Shown here piece after piece: positions 45,743 through 54,429 of a DNA stretch of 64,000 nt. The translations under genes were made by a program, and so were the position numbers. Source of the DNA: Butyrivibrio sp. LC3010 (lineage in GTDB: Bacteria > Bacillota > Clostridia > Lachnospirales > Lachnospiraceae); the NCBI RefSeq assembly GCF_000424385.1, contig NZ_AUJU01000007.1, positions 124,001 through 188,000 of the forward strand. Reading direction: 5' to 3'. A model generated the notes under the pieces. It searched no databases. It was not told the origin of the DNA and was given only the letters and a program-made list of their open reading frames with translations. Positions within the stretch are counted from its first letter, which is position 1. Each line of letters starts with the position of its first letter.

Positions 45743-46550
45743 AGACAGATATAGAGCAAATGATCATACATTTGCAATATGTGCTTATGGAGAGAGCCAA
45801 TTTTTAGAGGAATGTATTAAGTCGGTTTTAGATCAGAAACTTCGAACAAATGTAATAATGGCTACTTCTACACCAAGCCAGTACTTAACTGATTTGAGTA
45901 ATAAATATGGGATAAAGTTATTTGTTAATGAGGAGAAAATTGGTAAGAGTAATATAGCAACAGACTGGGAGTTTGCTGTTAGTTGTGCGGGAACTCCGCT
46001 TGTAACCATTGCTCATCAGGATGATATATATAAAAAGGATTTTTCCTATGAGGTTATTAATTGCATTAACAGAGCCCAAAAGCCTCTTATAGCATTTACA
46101 GATTATGCAGAACTTCGAAATGGAGAAGAAGTTGCTGATATAAGAAATCTAAACATCAAGAGAATCATGCTTTTTCCATTACGCAGCAGATTATTATGGG
46201 CATCAAAGTTTATAAGAAGGAGAATTCTTTCTATGGGGTCACCTATATGCTGTCCATCTGTTACTTATGTTATTGAAAATCTGCCGGATCAATTGTTTAT
46301 TCCGGGATATAAGGGCGGAATAGATTGGCAGGCATGGGAGCGATATTCAAGAGAAAAGGGTGACTTTGTTTTTGTAAATAATATTTTGATGTTGCATAGA
46401 ATTCATGCGGATTCTGAGACTTCAGCAATAATAAAAGGGCATGAGAGATCTGATGAAGATTACGCTATGTTCTGCATGTTTTGGCCTAAATGGATAGCCA
46501 GAATAATTGCACATTTCTATAGAAAAGGTGAGTTACAGAATAACTTGTAA
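45735..46550 (+). CDS. Glycosyltransferase family 2 protein
   Basis: About 271 residues from ATG 45735, which has AAAGGA eight bases upstream inside the end of the DUF2304 gene. HTFAICAYGESQFLEECIKSVLDQ is the GT2 start, and VTIAHQDDIYKKDFS supplies the Q-D-D metal-binding acidic pair. GGIDWQAWERYSREKG is a likely acceptor-side helix. The usual strand after the start (VIMATSTPSQYL) differs from the standard IDDGSTD pattern, so the enzyme is a divergent member. Cytoplasmic. Donor unknown. Confidence 0.85.
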   Translation: MSKDRYRANDHTFAICAYGESQFLEECIKSVLDQKLRTNVIMATSTPSQYLTDLSNKYGIKLFVNEEKIGKSNIATDWEFAVSCAGTPLVTIAHQDDIYKKDFSYEVINCINRAQKPLIAFTDYAELRNGEEVADIRNLNIKRIMLFPLRSRLLWASKFIRRRILSMGSPICCPSVTYVIENLPDQLFIPGYKGGIDWQAWERYSREKGDFVFVNNILMLHRIHADSETSAIIKGHERSDEDYAMFCMFWPKWIARIIAHFYRKGELQNNL

Positions 46551-46555
46551 GTAAT

Positions 46556-47794
46556 ATGGGGAATAAAAATCGAACTGTTAAGAATGTATTATGGAATACA
46601 ATAGGAAGTATTTACTATAGTTTTTGCCAATGGCTGATAACCGTAGTTGTTGTCCATATAGCTACATTTTCTGATGCCGGTTTCTTGTCTATCGCGATGA
46701 CGACAAGTAGTAGCTTTTCAGCAATCTCATTATTTAGTATGCGTAATTATCAGGTTTCGGATATAAATGGTGATTATTCGGTACATGAATATTTTGGCAG
46801 CAGGATATTAACCAGCATAGTTGCACTTGTTGCCTGTATTTGTGTTTCAGCGTTTGGAAATACGACTTATATGTTGATCTGTATTAGCTCCTTTATGCTA
46901 ATCAGAGTTGCAGAAGCAATAGCAGATGTATTACATGGACAAGATCAAAAATATAATAGATATGATTACATTGGCATTTCTTACATTTTGAGAGGAACAG
47001 CAACAGTCATTTCATTTGTGATTGCATTAAAGATTACAGGCGACATGATGATTACGCTGATTATTACTGCTGTAATAAACCTGGTGATCGCATTTTTATG
47101 GGATTATTTAAAAACAAATAGGATAGAAAATATAAGACCTGTTATTTATAGCAATAGAGTTAGACAATTATTAAAAAGTTGTGCACCTTTAGTAGTATTT
47201 TCTTTTTTGCTAAGTCTCGAAAACCTTGTTAGCAAAGTTGCTCTTGAGAAAATCCTGGGAACTGAGAAATTAGGAATATATTCAACCATAGCTACACCAA
47301 CTCTTGTAGTTCAGGTTTTCGCCATGGTTGCGTTTAATCCTTTTCTGCCTGCATTTTCATACAATTATATGAGCGGCAATATAGATAGGTTTAAAAAGGA
47401 TATATACAAGCTTATCGGAGCATTTGTCGGTATGTATGTAGCAGTGCTTATAGGAGCAACGTTATTAGGCAAGCCAGTGCTGTCACTTATATTTGGTAAG
47501 GGGATTCTTGAGAATTATGATCTGTTTATACCAATAATATGGGTAACACTGCTAACAGGAACCATATGGGTTCTTTCCGCAGTGCTTATAGGAATGAGAG
47601 AAATCTTTTTCTTGTTGATTGCAATATCTATAAGTTTTACTTTGTGTCTTATTATTGTGATGTCATGTATAAATAAATATGGGATGAATGGTGCAAGTGT
47701 AGCACAGATTATTCCTATGGCTATTCTTTGTCTGGCGATTGTGGTGAAGATTATAATGGCTATTATAAAAAAGGAAAAAGAGATTGCACGTTAA
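46556..47794 (+). CDS. Oligosaccharide flippase family protein (second Wzx-type)
   Basis: 412 residues with about 12 hydrophobic segments. TVKNVLWNTIGSIYYSFCQW at the start and LLKSCAPLVVFSFLLSLENLVSKVALEKILG in the middle follow the Wzx plan in two blocks. It is not close to the first flippase at 34830. Two flippases in one locus suggest two repeat units or two pathways. It is the last plus-strand gene of the central block and is followed by a terminator. Confidence 0.87.
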   Translation: MGNKNRTVKNVLWNTIGSIYYSFCQWLITVVVVHIATFSDAGFLSIAMTTSSSFSAISLFSMRNYQVSDINGDYSVHEYFGSRILTSIVALVACICVSAFGNTTYMLICISSFMLIRVAEAIADVLHGQDQKYNRYDYIGISYILRGTATVISFVIALKITGDMMITLIITAVINLVIAFLWDYLKTNRIENIRPVIYSNRVRQLLKSCAPLVVFSFLLSLENLVSKVALEKILGTEKLGIYSTIATPTLVVQVFAMVAFNPFLPAFSYNYMSGNIDRFKKDIYKLIGAFVGMYVAVLIGATLLGKPVLSLIFGKGILENYDLFIPIIWVTLLTGTIWVLSAVLIGMREIFFLLIAISISFTLCLIIVMSCINKYGMNGASVAQIIPMAILCLAIVVKIIMAIIKKEKEIAR

Positions 47795-47797
47795 ATG

Positions 47798-47832
47798 AAA
47801 AGGGAAACTGCGGTATATCGTAGTTTCCCTTT
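47798..47832. terminator. Terminator between converging genes
   Basis: Left arm AAAAGGGAAACTGCG, loop GTATAT, right arm CGTAGTTTCCCTTT, with one G-T pair. It lies four bases after the flippase stop and has A and T runs for use in both directions, serving the convergent acyltransferase too. Confidence 0.82.
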
Positions 47833-47886
47833 GCGGTTTGAGCTAAGCACTTAGACAGGTATTTAGTGAGCTGAGATTAAGTGTAT

Positions 47887-48981
47887 TTATGCAAGTTTAT
47901 GTTTTGTACTATTAAATTTACTGATTATTATGTTTATTATCCTTTGTACATTAAATGTTATGATGTTATCAAAAATAAAAGCAATGATACATGACTGGAT
48001 GAATACTACAAACGTTGCCACTAATATGCGGGCAACGTTTGCACTGTAATCAGGATTGTTATTTATATACATTTGCAATAAAACAATATGAATAAGATAA
48101 ATCGAAAAGGTGTATTTTGATATAGTAACTATTATCCAATTTATTATTTTAGATTTGGTTATGTATTTTTCAATCAACATAAAGCATGACCATACACCGC
48201 AACAAGCAATTATCATATGTGGAGCCAAATCGTAGAAATTCATACTTAAGTGATCAGGGAATTTCCATTTCCACACAAACATTACAAGAATGTCCAATAA
48301 TCCAGTAACCGTCATTACCTTATATGTATTTATGTCTTTGATGCTAATAAGGATATAGCCAAGAAGAGCATATGAAAGCCAATCAGCGAAGAAATTACTG
48401 ATTCCAATTGTAATTCCGAATAAAGGTAGATAATCTATTACGGCATATGTTATCAATAATAACCCAAGCAGAGCAAAATTGTCCTTTTGATCAAAAGCAG
48501 ACAATCCCTTTTTTAGAAATGGAGCTACTATATAGAATCCCATGATCATCAACATGAACCAAAGATGAGTGCTCTGATACGACTCTAATCCAAGCTTCAT
48601 TGAAAGAGGGATGTTTCTTAAAAATATTTTTATTGATTCTTTTGAAGGAATTTCTGCTATAGTATGCCCAAGGTTGAAATATCCCACATATAAAGCATTA
48701 TATATAAAATAGGGGATAAGAATTTTTATACATCTCTGTAGATAATATTGTATATAACCTTCTTCTTTTTTACTGCTTAAAGCAAGAGCTCCACTTAAAA
48801 CAACAAACATTGGAAGAGATATTCTTGATAATATCTGTAATACAATACCTTCAGGATCTACCCTCTCGCCGGTTGCATGTAAGCTTATTATTCCAATACA
48901 TGAAATAACTCTTATGTAATCAAAAATTATTTTTCTTTGTGATGAAATTAGAAATAAATCAGTTGGTTTCGATTTTGCCAT
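47887..48981 (-). CDS. Acyltransferase family membrane protein
   Basis: 364 residues with about ten hydrophobic segments. FDYIRVISCIGIISLHATGE is the first helix of the acyltransferase 3 family with its conserved His, followed by LSRISLPMFVVLSGALALSS and the R-C-I-K-I-L-I-P-Y box. STHLWFMLMIMGFYIVAPF matches the fourth helix. Such enzymes add O-acyl groups to surface sugars. It is transcribed against the locus and ends at a shared terminator. The minus-strand ribosome site is weak (AGGATAATTACTG). Confidence 0.87.
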   Translation of the reverse strand: MAKSKPTDLFLISSQRKIIFDYIRVISCIGIISLHATGERVDPEGIVLQILSRISLPMFVVLSGALALSSKKEEGYIQYYLQRCIKILIPYFIYNALYVGYFNLGHTIAEIPSKESIKIFLRNIPLSMKLGLESYQSTHLWFMLMIMGFYIVAPFLKKGLSAFDQKDNFALLGLLLITYAVIDYLPLFGITIGISNFFADWLSYALLGYILISIKDINTYKVMTVTGLLDILVMFVWKWKFPDHLSMNFYDLAPHMIIACCGVWSCFMLIEKYITKSKIINWIIVTISKYTFSIYLIHIVLLQMYINNNPDYSANVARILVATFVVFIQSCIIAFIFDNIITFNVQRIINIIISKFNSTKHKLA

Positions 48982-49083
48982 CAGTAATTATCCTATCTAT
49001 AGTGTACATTTAATTCATGATACTACATGGTGCTGGAATAAGAAATAGCCTAATATGAAATAGAGAATAGATAAATATGTTAA

Positions 49084-49118
49084 TAATGCGGACTGCTCAA
49101 TTTGAGTAGTCCGCATTA
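49084..49118 (-). terminator. Terminator after the secreted C39/ricin/LRR gene
   Basis: A 17-bp stem with one G-T pair (49084-49100 with 49102-49118), seven bases beyond the stop at 49126 in the gene's direction. The T tract on the minus strand is interrupted. Confidence 0.75.
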
Positions 49119-49125
49119 AACTATT

Positions 49126-51510
49126 TTATTTAGTTATTTTCTGAGATGCTCCGGAGATTCCTTTGCTCTTAAGAATCTTCTTATAATTCTTTAGATTACT
49201 TTTCGGAACAACAACCTTAGCTTTGGCGTTTATCTTTTTAAATGCGTTCTTACCGATGGAGTTCTTAGTAAGTGAGGTTGTTTCTATTTTAATCTTCTTA
49301 AGCTTCTTGCATCCGTAGAATGCCTGTTTGCCAATTCGCTGGATATTTTTTCCGATAACGATTTTCTTAATGTTCGTGTTGTTTTTGAATGCGTAATCGT
49401 TGATGTCGGTAACAATATATACATTGTTATCGATTGTGATGCTTTCAGGAATGGTAATCTCTTTTGCGAACGGAGCTGATGTTGAAGTATATATTACACT
49501 TCTGCTACCTTCATCTGTTGAGATGATGCTGTAAGTTGCATTTGTTATGACATCCTGAACTATGTCGCCTGCTTTGTGAGATGGTGCAGCATTTTCGATA
49601 GTTTCAGATTTAGTGTCTTTTGTACCTGAATTTTTGCTCTGCGAATTCTTGTTTTGGTTATTTGATCCTGTATTATTACTGCGTTGATTCTGAGGTTGCG
49701 TTGAGGCGAGTTTTACCCATTTTGCATAAAGAGTAATGGATGCATCCTTGTTGTAGAGAGCTCCGGGATTATAATCAACCCTTGTTGATGTTTTACTGGT
49801 ACTCCAGCCGGCAAAGCTATAGCCACTTCTTGTTGGTTTAGCAGAAGCTAAAGTTACAGCATTTTTATAGTATTTAATCTGAGATGAAGGAGCACCTGAT
49901 CCGCCGTTAGCATCATACTTAATGGAATATTCTGCAGGAACGAATTTCCAGGTCTGATTAGCTTGAATTGTATCGCCATTATAAGGCCACTGTTGTACAT
50001 TTGTTCCATTGGAGGTGCCGGAACCTTCAACGTCTACACAAAAACCGCTGCATCTTGGTATGAGTGCATAGCCGTTTCCAGAGTGTATGATTGCCCACTG
50101 CTGAGCAATTGATCCATTTGCATCGTGCACACATACATTTGCCTGGTAAGTGGTAGAAGCACCATATAAATCTAGAACTTTTCCTGAGGCAGCATGAGTA
50201 AGTTTGTAATAGCCGTTACTTAGCTTTTCTACATCGAAGGAATTGAATTTGCTTGGGCAGTTATCGTTCCAAACCCGCACATTAGTGGGATTAGGAATAT
50301 TTCCTGTATCTCCGACTACATCCAACTCGATATTGTTTGCTATTGCACTAGTTAAAATGTATCTCCCATTCTGTATCGGCTGTGATGGATTATAAGGAAT
50401 GAATACCCATGATTGAGCATTACTATCATTTCCTACATACTGAGTTACATTTGTGCCATCTGCGATGGTTCCATTTGAGATATCCAGGGAATAGCCACTG
50501 CATTTTGACTGTATACGATATCCGTTTCTTCCATTGGTAGATATTGCCCATTTCTGATTATCGCCGCCGTGGCTCTGATGAACCTGTACATTTGTTCCTG
50601 CAGCGGCGCTGGCTGCATACACATCTAATGCTGCGTCTGATCCAAGCTGAGTAATGGTATAAAAACCACCTTCATATTTGATATTCCATGCATCGTGTGT
50701 AGGCACATCCATGTTGTCTACATGCCACAAATTTACATTTTCACCATTGCTTGCAGGAACTGCACTTCCTGCAATATCAAGATAATAGGAAGGATCAGCT
50801 GCAGCGGCTATGATATAGTTTCCATCAGGAAGGGTTCTGTTATAGCCAGATGCCATAGCACTGCCTGTCGGTACCGGAGGAGCTGGAGACTCAGCGGTAA
50901 AAATTCTGATTTTATCATATTTGGTAAGGTTGTAACCGCCGGCTTTTGTTGTTACTTTCTGAACGCCGTATCCTGAATCATCAACCCACAATTCACCTGA
51001 TGCTCTTGTTCTTTCTTCATCAACATAAGTAAAGTGATTTGTTCCACAAATTACGACAAGATATCCGTTTCTGGAATAGTTTATTATTGTCTGCCTTCTT
51101 TGCTCATCTCCTCCGGATAAGCTTACGTAATTATGTTGTACTACAGTTTTTCCCAAGACATTTCTTGCATAATCCGGTGGAGTTGTTCCAATTGGACTAT
51201 ACTCATTAACATTGCTAAGAGAGACAACCTTATGGTTTGCAGCGCACCATTCAAAGAGTCTGTCAGGATTGAAATTTGGATCATTTACAAGTCCTGTAGC
51301 TTTGAGAAGCTTTGCATAAGAAACTATTCGGCATCCGCCACTTCTCATGGTTGCGTAATCGGATTGCTTCTGTTTCCAGTTTCTCCAGTCTGTTCCATAC
51401 GAAGCAGCCTTTGCAGTTAAGGATGAGAAAATTAGAATAAGCGAAAACAATAGTGACATGAAAAACACTCTGAGAAACGATTTCTCAGAATTAGAACTAA
51501 GATGTGACAT
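49126..51510 (-). CDS. Secreted multidomain protein: C39-like peptidase, ricin-type lectin, InlB-type repeat and BspA LRR
   Basis: 794 residues. A signal peptide (about 11-36, ending AKA-A) is followed by a papain/C39-like domain with SGGCRIVSYAKLL (Cys60), TNHFTYVD (His159) and LWVDDSG (Asp177 or 178). Residues about 224-525 hold two ricin-type beta-trefoils with repeated QKWAI/QSWVF/QQWAI/QTWKF motifs. Residues about 530-600 are a Listeria-Bacteroides (Flg_new) repeat, YDANGGSG to TLYAKW. A Gln/Asn/Ser linker leads to BspA-type leucine-rich repeats (KKIVIGKNIQRIGKQAFYGC) at about 650-794. It is probably exported to bind glycans and cut peptides or isopeptides at the surface. It has its own promoter and terminator. 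Confidence 0.88.
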   Translation of the reverse strand: MSHLSSNSEKSFLRVFFMSLLFSLILIFSSLTAKAASYGTDWRNWKQKQSDYATMRSGGCRIVSYAKLLKATGLVNDPNFNPDRLFEWCAANHKVVSLSNVNEYSPIGTTPPDYARNVLGKTVVQHNYVSLSGGDEQRRQTIINYSRNGYLVVICGTNHFTYVDEERTRASGELWVDDSGYGVQKVTTKAGGYNLTKYDKIRIFTAESPAPPVPTGSAMASGYNRTLPDGNYIIAAAADPSYYLDIAGSAVPASNGENVNLWHVDNMDVPTHDAWNIKYEGGFYTITQLGSDAALDVYAASAAAGTNVQVHQSHGGDNQKWAISTNGRNGYRIQSKCSGYSLDISNGTIADGTNVTQYVGNDSNAQSWVFIPYNPSQPIQNGRYILTSAIANNIELDVVGDTGNIPNPTNVRVWNDNCPSKFNSFDVEKLSNGYYKLTHAASGKVLDLYGASTTYQANVCVHDANGSIAQQWAIIHSGNGYALIPRCSGFCVDVEGSGTSNGTNVQQWPYNGDTIQANQTWKFVPAEYSIKYDANGGSGAPSSQIKYYKNAVTLASAKPTRSGYSFAGWSTSKTSTRVDYNPGALYNKDASITLYAKWVKLASTQPQNQRSNNTGSNNQNKNSQSKNSGTKDTKSETIENAAPSHKAGDIVQDVITNATYSIISTDEGSRSVIYTSTSAPFAKEITIPESITIDNNVYIVTDINDYAFKNNTNIKKIVIGKNIQRIGKQAFYGCKKLKKIKIETTSLTKNSIGKNAFKKINAKAKVVVPKSNLKNYKKILKSKGISGASQKITK

Positions 51511-51555
51511 TTTTTGACCCCCATTTGTAAAAACTTTTCTTCCGTGACGTAAAAT

Positions 51556-51564
51556 ATTATAGCA
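51556..51564 (-). promoter_or_regulatory. Extended -10 promoter of the secreted multidomain gene
   Basis: On the minus strand TGCTATAAT, with TTTATC as a weak -35 about 17 bases upstream. About 40 bases separate it from the ATG at 51510. Confidence 0.6.
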
Positions 51565-51784
51565 TTGAGAAGAATAGCGATAAAGATATTTATGATGGAG
51601 TTTAATAGAATTCTTTTCCTTTTATTTGAATGGGAAAGGGGCTGAGGGAACTAAAGAGCGAAAGGTTTATGTCGACAGTGGCCTTACAAATACAGGGGAG
51701 AGAATAGATGGTCTTAATACGGAGGCCTTTTTTATGAAGAAGTAAAGTAATTTCGCATGTAGTGCGGCAGCTCCATTATTTTTA

Positions 51785-51793
51785 TGATATAAT
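51785..51793 (+). promoter_or_regulatory. Extended -10 promoter of the sugar-nucleotide operon
   Basis: TGATATAAT, about 80 bases before the gmd ATG at 51872. AAAGGAATT precedes that ATG as the ribosome site. Confidence 0.6.
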
Positions 51794-51871
51794 TACTCAG
51801 ATTATTACAATGATTTAGGCTATATTTACTTTTAGGCCCTAATTCATTATGAAATTAGAAAAGGAATTATT

Positions 51872-52963
51872 ATGGCAAAGAAAGCACTGATAACAGGCGT
51901 AACAGGACAGGATGGCTCTTATCTCGCAGAGCTTCTACTGGGAAAAGGCTATGAGGTTCATGGCGTTATACGACGTTCATCTGTAGATTTTAGGGAGAGA
52001 ATAGCACATCTTGAGGGTGCACCGAATTTTCATCTTCACTATGGGGATCTTGGAGATTCCATGAGTATCATGCAGGTGGTAAGCCTTGTCAGACCTGATG
52101 AAATATATAACCTGGCAGCTCAGAGCCATGTTCAGGTTTCCTTTGATTCACCTGAATTTACGGCAGATGTTGATGCAACAGGTGTATTAAGAGTTCTTGA
52201 GGCTGTTCGTCTTTGTGGACTTGCTGATACATGCCGAATATATCAGGCATCAACTTCAGAACTTTATGGTAAGGTTGAGGAAGTTCCTCAGAACGAGAAT
52301 ACTCCCTTCCATCCCTACAGCCCTTATGCTGTTGCCAAGCAGTATGGATTCTGGATTGTTAAGGAATACAGAGAAGCTTACAACATGTTCTGCTGTTCGG
52401 GTATTCTGTTTAACCATGAGTCAGAAAGAAGAGGCGAGACTTTCGTTACAAGGAAGATAACTCTTGCAGCTGCAAGAATTTCCCAGGGAAAACAGGATAA
52501 GCTTTACCTTGGTAATCTGGATTCACTTCGTGACTGGGGTTATGCTAAGGATTACGTTGAATGTATGTGGCTGATTCTTCAGAATGACAAGCCTGAGGAC
52601 TTTGTAATTGCTACAGGAGTTCAGCATTCTGTAAGAGAATTTGCAACACTTGCCTTTCGCTATGCAGGAATAGAGCTTGAGTGGCAGGGTGAAGGCATAG
52701 ATGAGAAGGGTATAGATAAAGCCACAGGCAAGGTCATAATTGAGGTAAGTCCTGATTTTTACAGACCTACCGACGTAGTTAACCTTTGGGGAGATCCCAC
52801 TAAGGCTAAGAAAGAGCTTGGATGGAATCCGACAGCAACAACTTTTGAGCAGCTTGTTGAGATCATGGTGAAGCATGATATGGAGAAGGTTGCGGTTGAA
52901 CGTGCAGAGGAGCACATCAGAACCAATCTGGAAGAGTACCTTGAAAAGGGCGTTGTAAAATAA
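51872..52963 (+). CDS. gmd: GDP-mannose 4,6-dehydratase
   Basis: Converts GDP-D-mannose to GDP-4-keto-6-deoxy-D-mannose. A short-chain-dehydrogenase fold with [10 protein letters not shown] for NADP binding, [24 protein letters not shown] and the catalytic Y152-x3-K156 (YAVAK). [19 protein letters not shown] is the substrate loop specific to Gmd. The length of 363 matches the family. Its substrate can come from the ManC encoded at 61176. No GDP-fucose synthase, reductase (Rmd) or certain perosamine synthase is seen in the window, so the final deoxysugar is open. Confidence 0.96.
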   Translation: MAKKALITGVTGQDGSYLAELLLGKGYEVHGVIRRSSVDFRERIAHLEGAPNFHLHYGDLGDSMSIMQVVSLVRPDEIYNLAAQSHVQVSFDSPEFTADVDATGVLRVLEAVRLCGLADTCRIYQASTSELYGKVEEVPQNENTPFHPYSPYAVAKQYGFWIVKEYREAYNMFCCSGILFNHESERRGETFVTRKITLAAARISQGKQDKLYLGNLDSLRDWGYAKDYVECMWLILQNDKPEDFVIATGVQHSVREFATLAFRYAGIELEWQGEGIDEKGIDKATGKVIIEVSPDFYRPTDVVNLWGDPTKAKKELGWNPTATTFEQLVEIMVKHDMEKVAVERAEEHIRTNLEEYLEKGVVK

Positions 52964-53030
52964 TTTTATGACCCGAATATTTGTAGAATTGCGAGAATGA
53001 CGAAGTTATGAAGCAATTCGTATATCATAT

Positions 53031-53055
53031 GGTGTCAAAAATTACTTTTGACACC
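53031..53055 (+). other. Perfect hairpin between gmd and ugd without a T tail
   Basis: GGTGTCAAAA, loop ATTAC, TTTTGACACC: a 10-bp perfect stem 67 bases after gmd. There is no T tract, so it may be an RNA stability or processing element or a weak terminator. Confidence 0.6.
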
Positions 53056-53113
53056 CACATCATTTTATGGAATGAAACAAATTACATCATTAATTTTGGG
53101 AGGACAAAATAAT

Positions 53114-54346
53114 ATGAAAATCGCAGTTGCAGGAACAGGCTATGTAGGCCTTTCTTTGGCAGTACTTTTATCACAGCACAATGAGGTTACAGCAGTAGAC
53201 ATTCTTCCTGAAAAGGTTGAGAAATTAAACAATTGGAAAAGTCCTATACAGGATGATTATATTGAAAAGTTTTTGGATGAGCATGAAGAGAGAGGATTAA
53301 AACTTCATGCAACTACAGATGGTGCTGCAGCTTATGCAGATGCTGACTATGTTATCATAGCTGCACCCACTAACTATGATCCTCAGAAGAATTTCTTTGA
53401 CTGTTCAGCAGTTGAAGCCGTTATTGATCTCGTACTTAAATCATCAGACCGTGCGGTTATGATAATTAAATCCACCATCCCTGTAGGTTATACACAGAAG
53501 GTAAGGGAGCAGTTTAAGACAGACAGAATTCTGTTTAGTCCTGAGTTTCTTAGGGAATCCAAGGCACTTTATGACAATCTCTATCCCAGCCGTATAATTG
53601 TTGGCTGCGATGATAATAGTCGAAAAGCTGCAGAGACATTTGCATCTCTCCTTGTTGAAGGCGCAGAAAAAGAGAATATTGATACTCTGTTTATGGGCTT
53701 TACAGAGGCTGAGGCAGTTAAGCTTTTTGCTAATACATATCTTGCACTCCGTGTATCTTACTTTAATGAGCTTGATACATATGCTGAGCTTAAAGGTCTT
53801 GATACAAAGGATATTATTGAAGGTGTATGTCTGGATCCCAGAATAGGAACACACTATAACAATCCCAGTTTTGGATACGGTGGTTATTGCCTTCCTAAGG
53901 ATACAAAGCAGCTTCTTGCTAATTTCCAGGATGTTCCGGAAGATCTTATCAGAGCTATTGTTGAGAGTAACAGAACACGTAAGGATCATATTGCAGACAG
54001 AGTTCTTGAAAAAGCAGGCTATTATACTGCAAGCAGTATGTGGAATGCAGACAAAGAGCGTCCCATAACTGTTGGTGTATACAGACTTACTATGAAGAGC
54101 AACAGTGATAATTTCAGACAGAGCTCTATTCAGGGAGTTATGAAGCGCCTCAAGGCAAAGGGTGCAACGGTTATCATTTATGAGCCTACACTTCCTGACG
54201 GAACTACTTTCTTTGGATCTCTCGTTGTTAATGATATAAATAAGTTCAAGACTGGTTGTGACAGTATTATTGCAAACAGATACGATTCTGTTCTTGATGA
54301 CGTTGAGGAGAAGGTTTATACCAGAGACCTCTTCAGAAGAGATTGA
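53114..54346 (+). CDS. ugd: UDP-glucose 6-dehydrogenase family protein
   Basis: Two-step NAD-dependent oxidation of UDP-glucose to UDP-glucuronate. [18 protein letters not shown] is the NAD-binding start. [21 protein letters not shown] and [20 protein letters not shown] follow, and the catalytic Cys259 lies in [14 protein letters not shown]. The length of 410 matches the Ugd group with a short C-terminal domain. ATG 53114 is chosen because GGGAGGA lies nine bases upstream. The open frame extends back to 53048 through the hairpin, which I consider untranslated. The related GDP-mannose dehydrogenase is a less likely reading. Confidence 0.9.
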   Translation: MKIAVAGTGYVGLSLAVLLSQHNEVTAVDILPEKVEKLNNWKSPIQDDYIEKFLDEHEERGLKLHATTDGAAAYADADYVIIAAPTNYDPQKNFFDCSAVEAVIDLVLKSSDRAVMIIKSTIPVGYTQKVREQFKTDRILFSPEFLRESKALYDNLYPSRIIVGCDDNSRKAAETFASLLVEGAEKENIDTLFMGFTEAEAVKLFANTYLALRVSYFNELDTYAELKGLDTKDIIEGVCLDPRIGTHYNNPSFGYGGYCLPKDTKQLLANFQDVPEDLIRAIVESNRTRKDHIADRVLEKAGYYTASSMWNADKERPITVGVYRLTMKSNSDNFRQSSIQGVMKRLKAKGATVIIYEPTLPDGTTFFGSLVVNDINKFKTGCDSIIANRYDSVLDDVEEKVYTRDLFRRD

Positions 54347-54429
54347 TTTTGTTCATTTATAATGATAGTAGATAAGGCTGGTCTAAATCTCAGCTCTATT
54401 TACCCTTGTGAAAGGATTTAAATATACTA

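Larger units (their letters stand above)
51511..51871. promoter_or_regulatory. Divergent promoter region between the secreted protein and gmd
   Basis: 361 bases without a gene. It holds a minus-strand extended -10 (51556-51564) for the secreted protein and a plus-strand extended -10 (51785-51793) for gmd. GGCC-containing stretches near 51678-51728, followed by T6 and a four-codon frame ATGAAGAAGTAA (51734-51745), look like a weak attenuator but are not conclusive. Confidence 0.55.
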
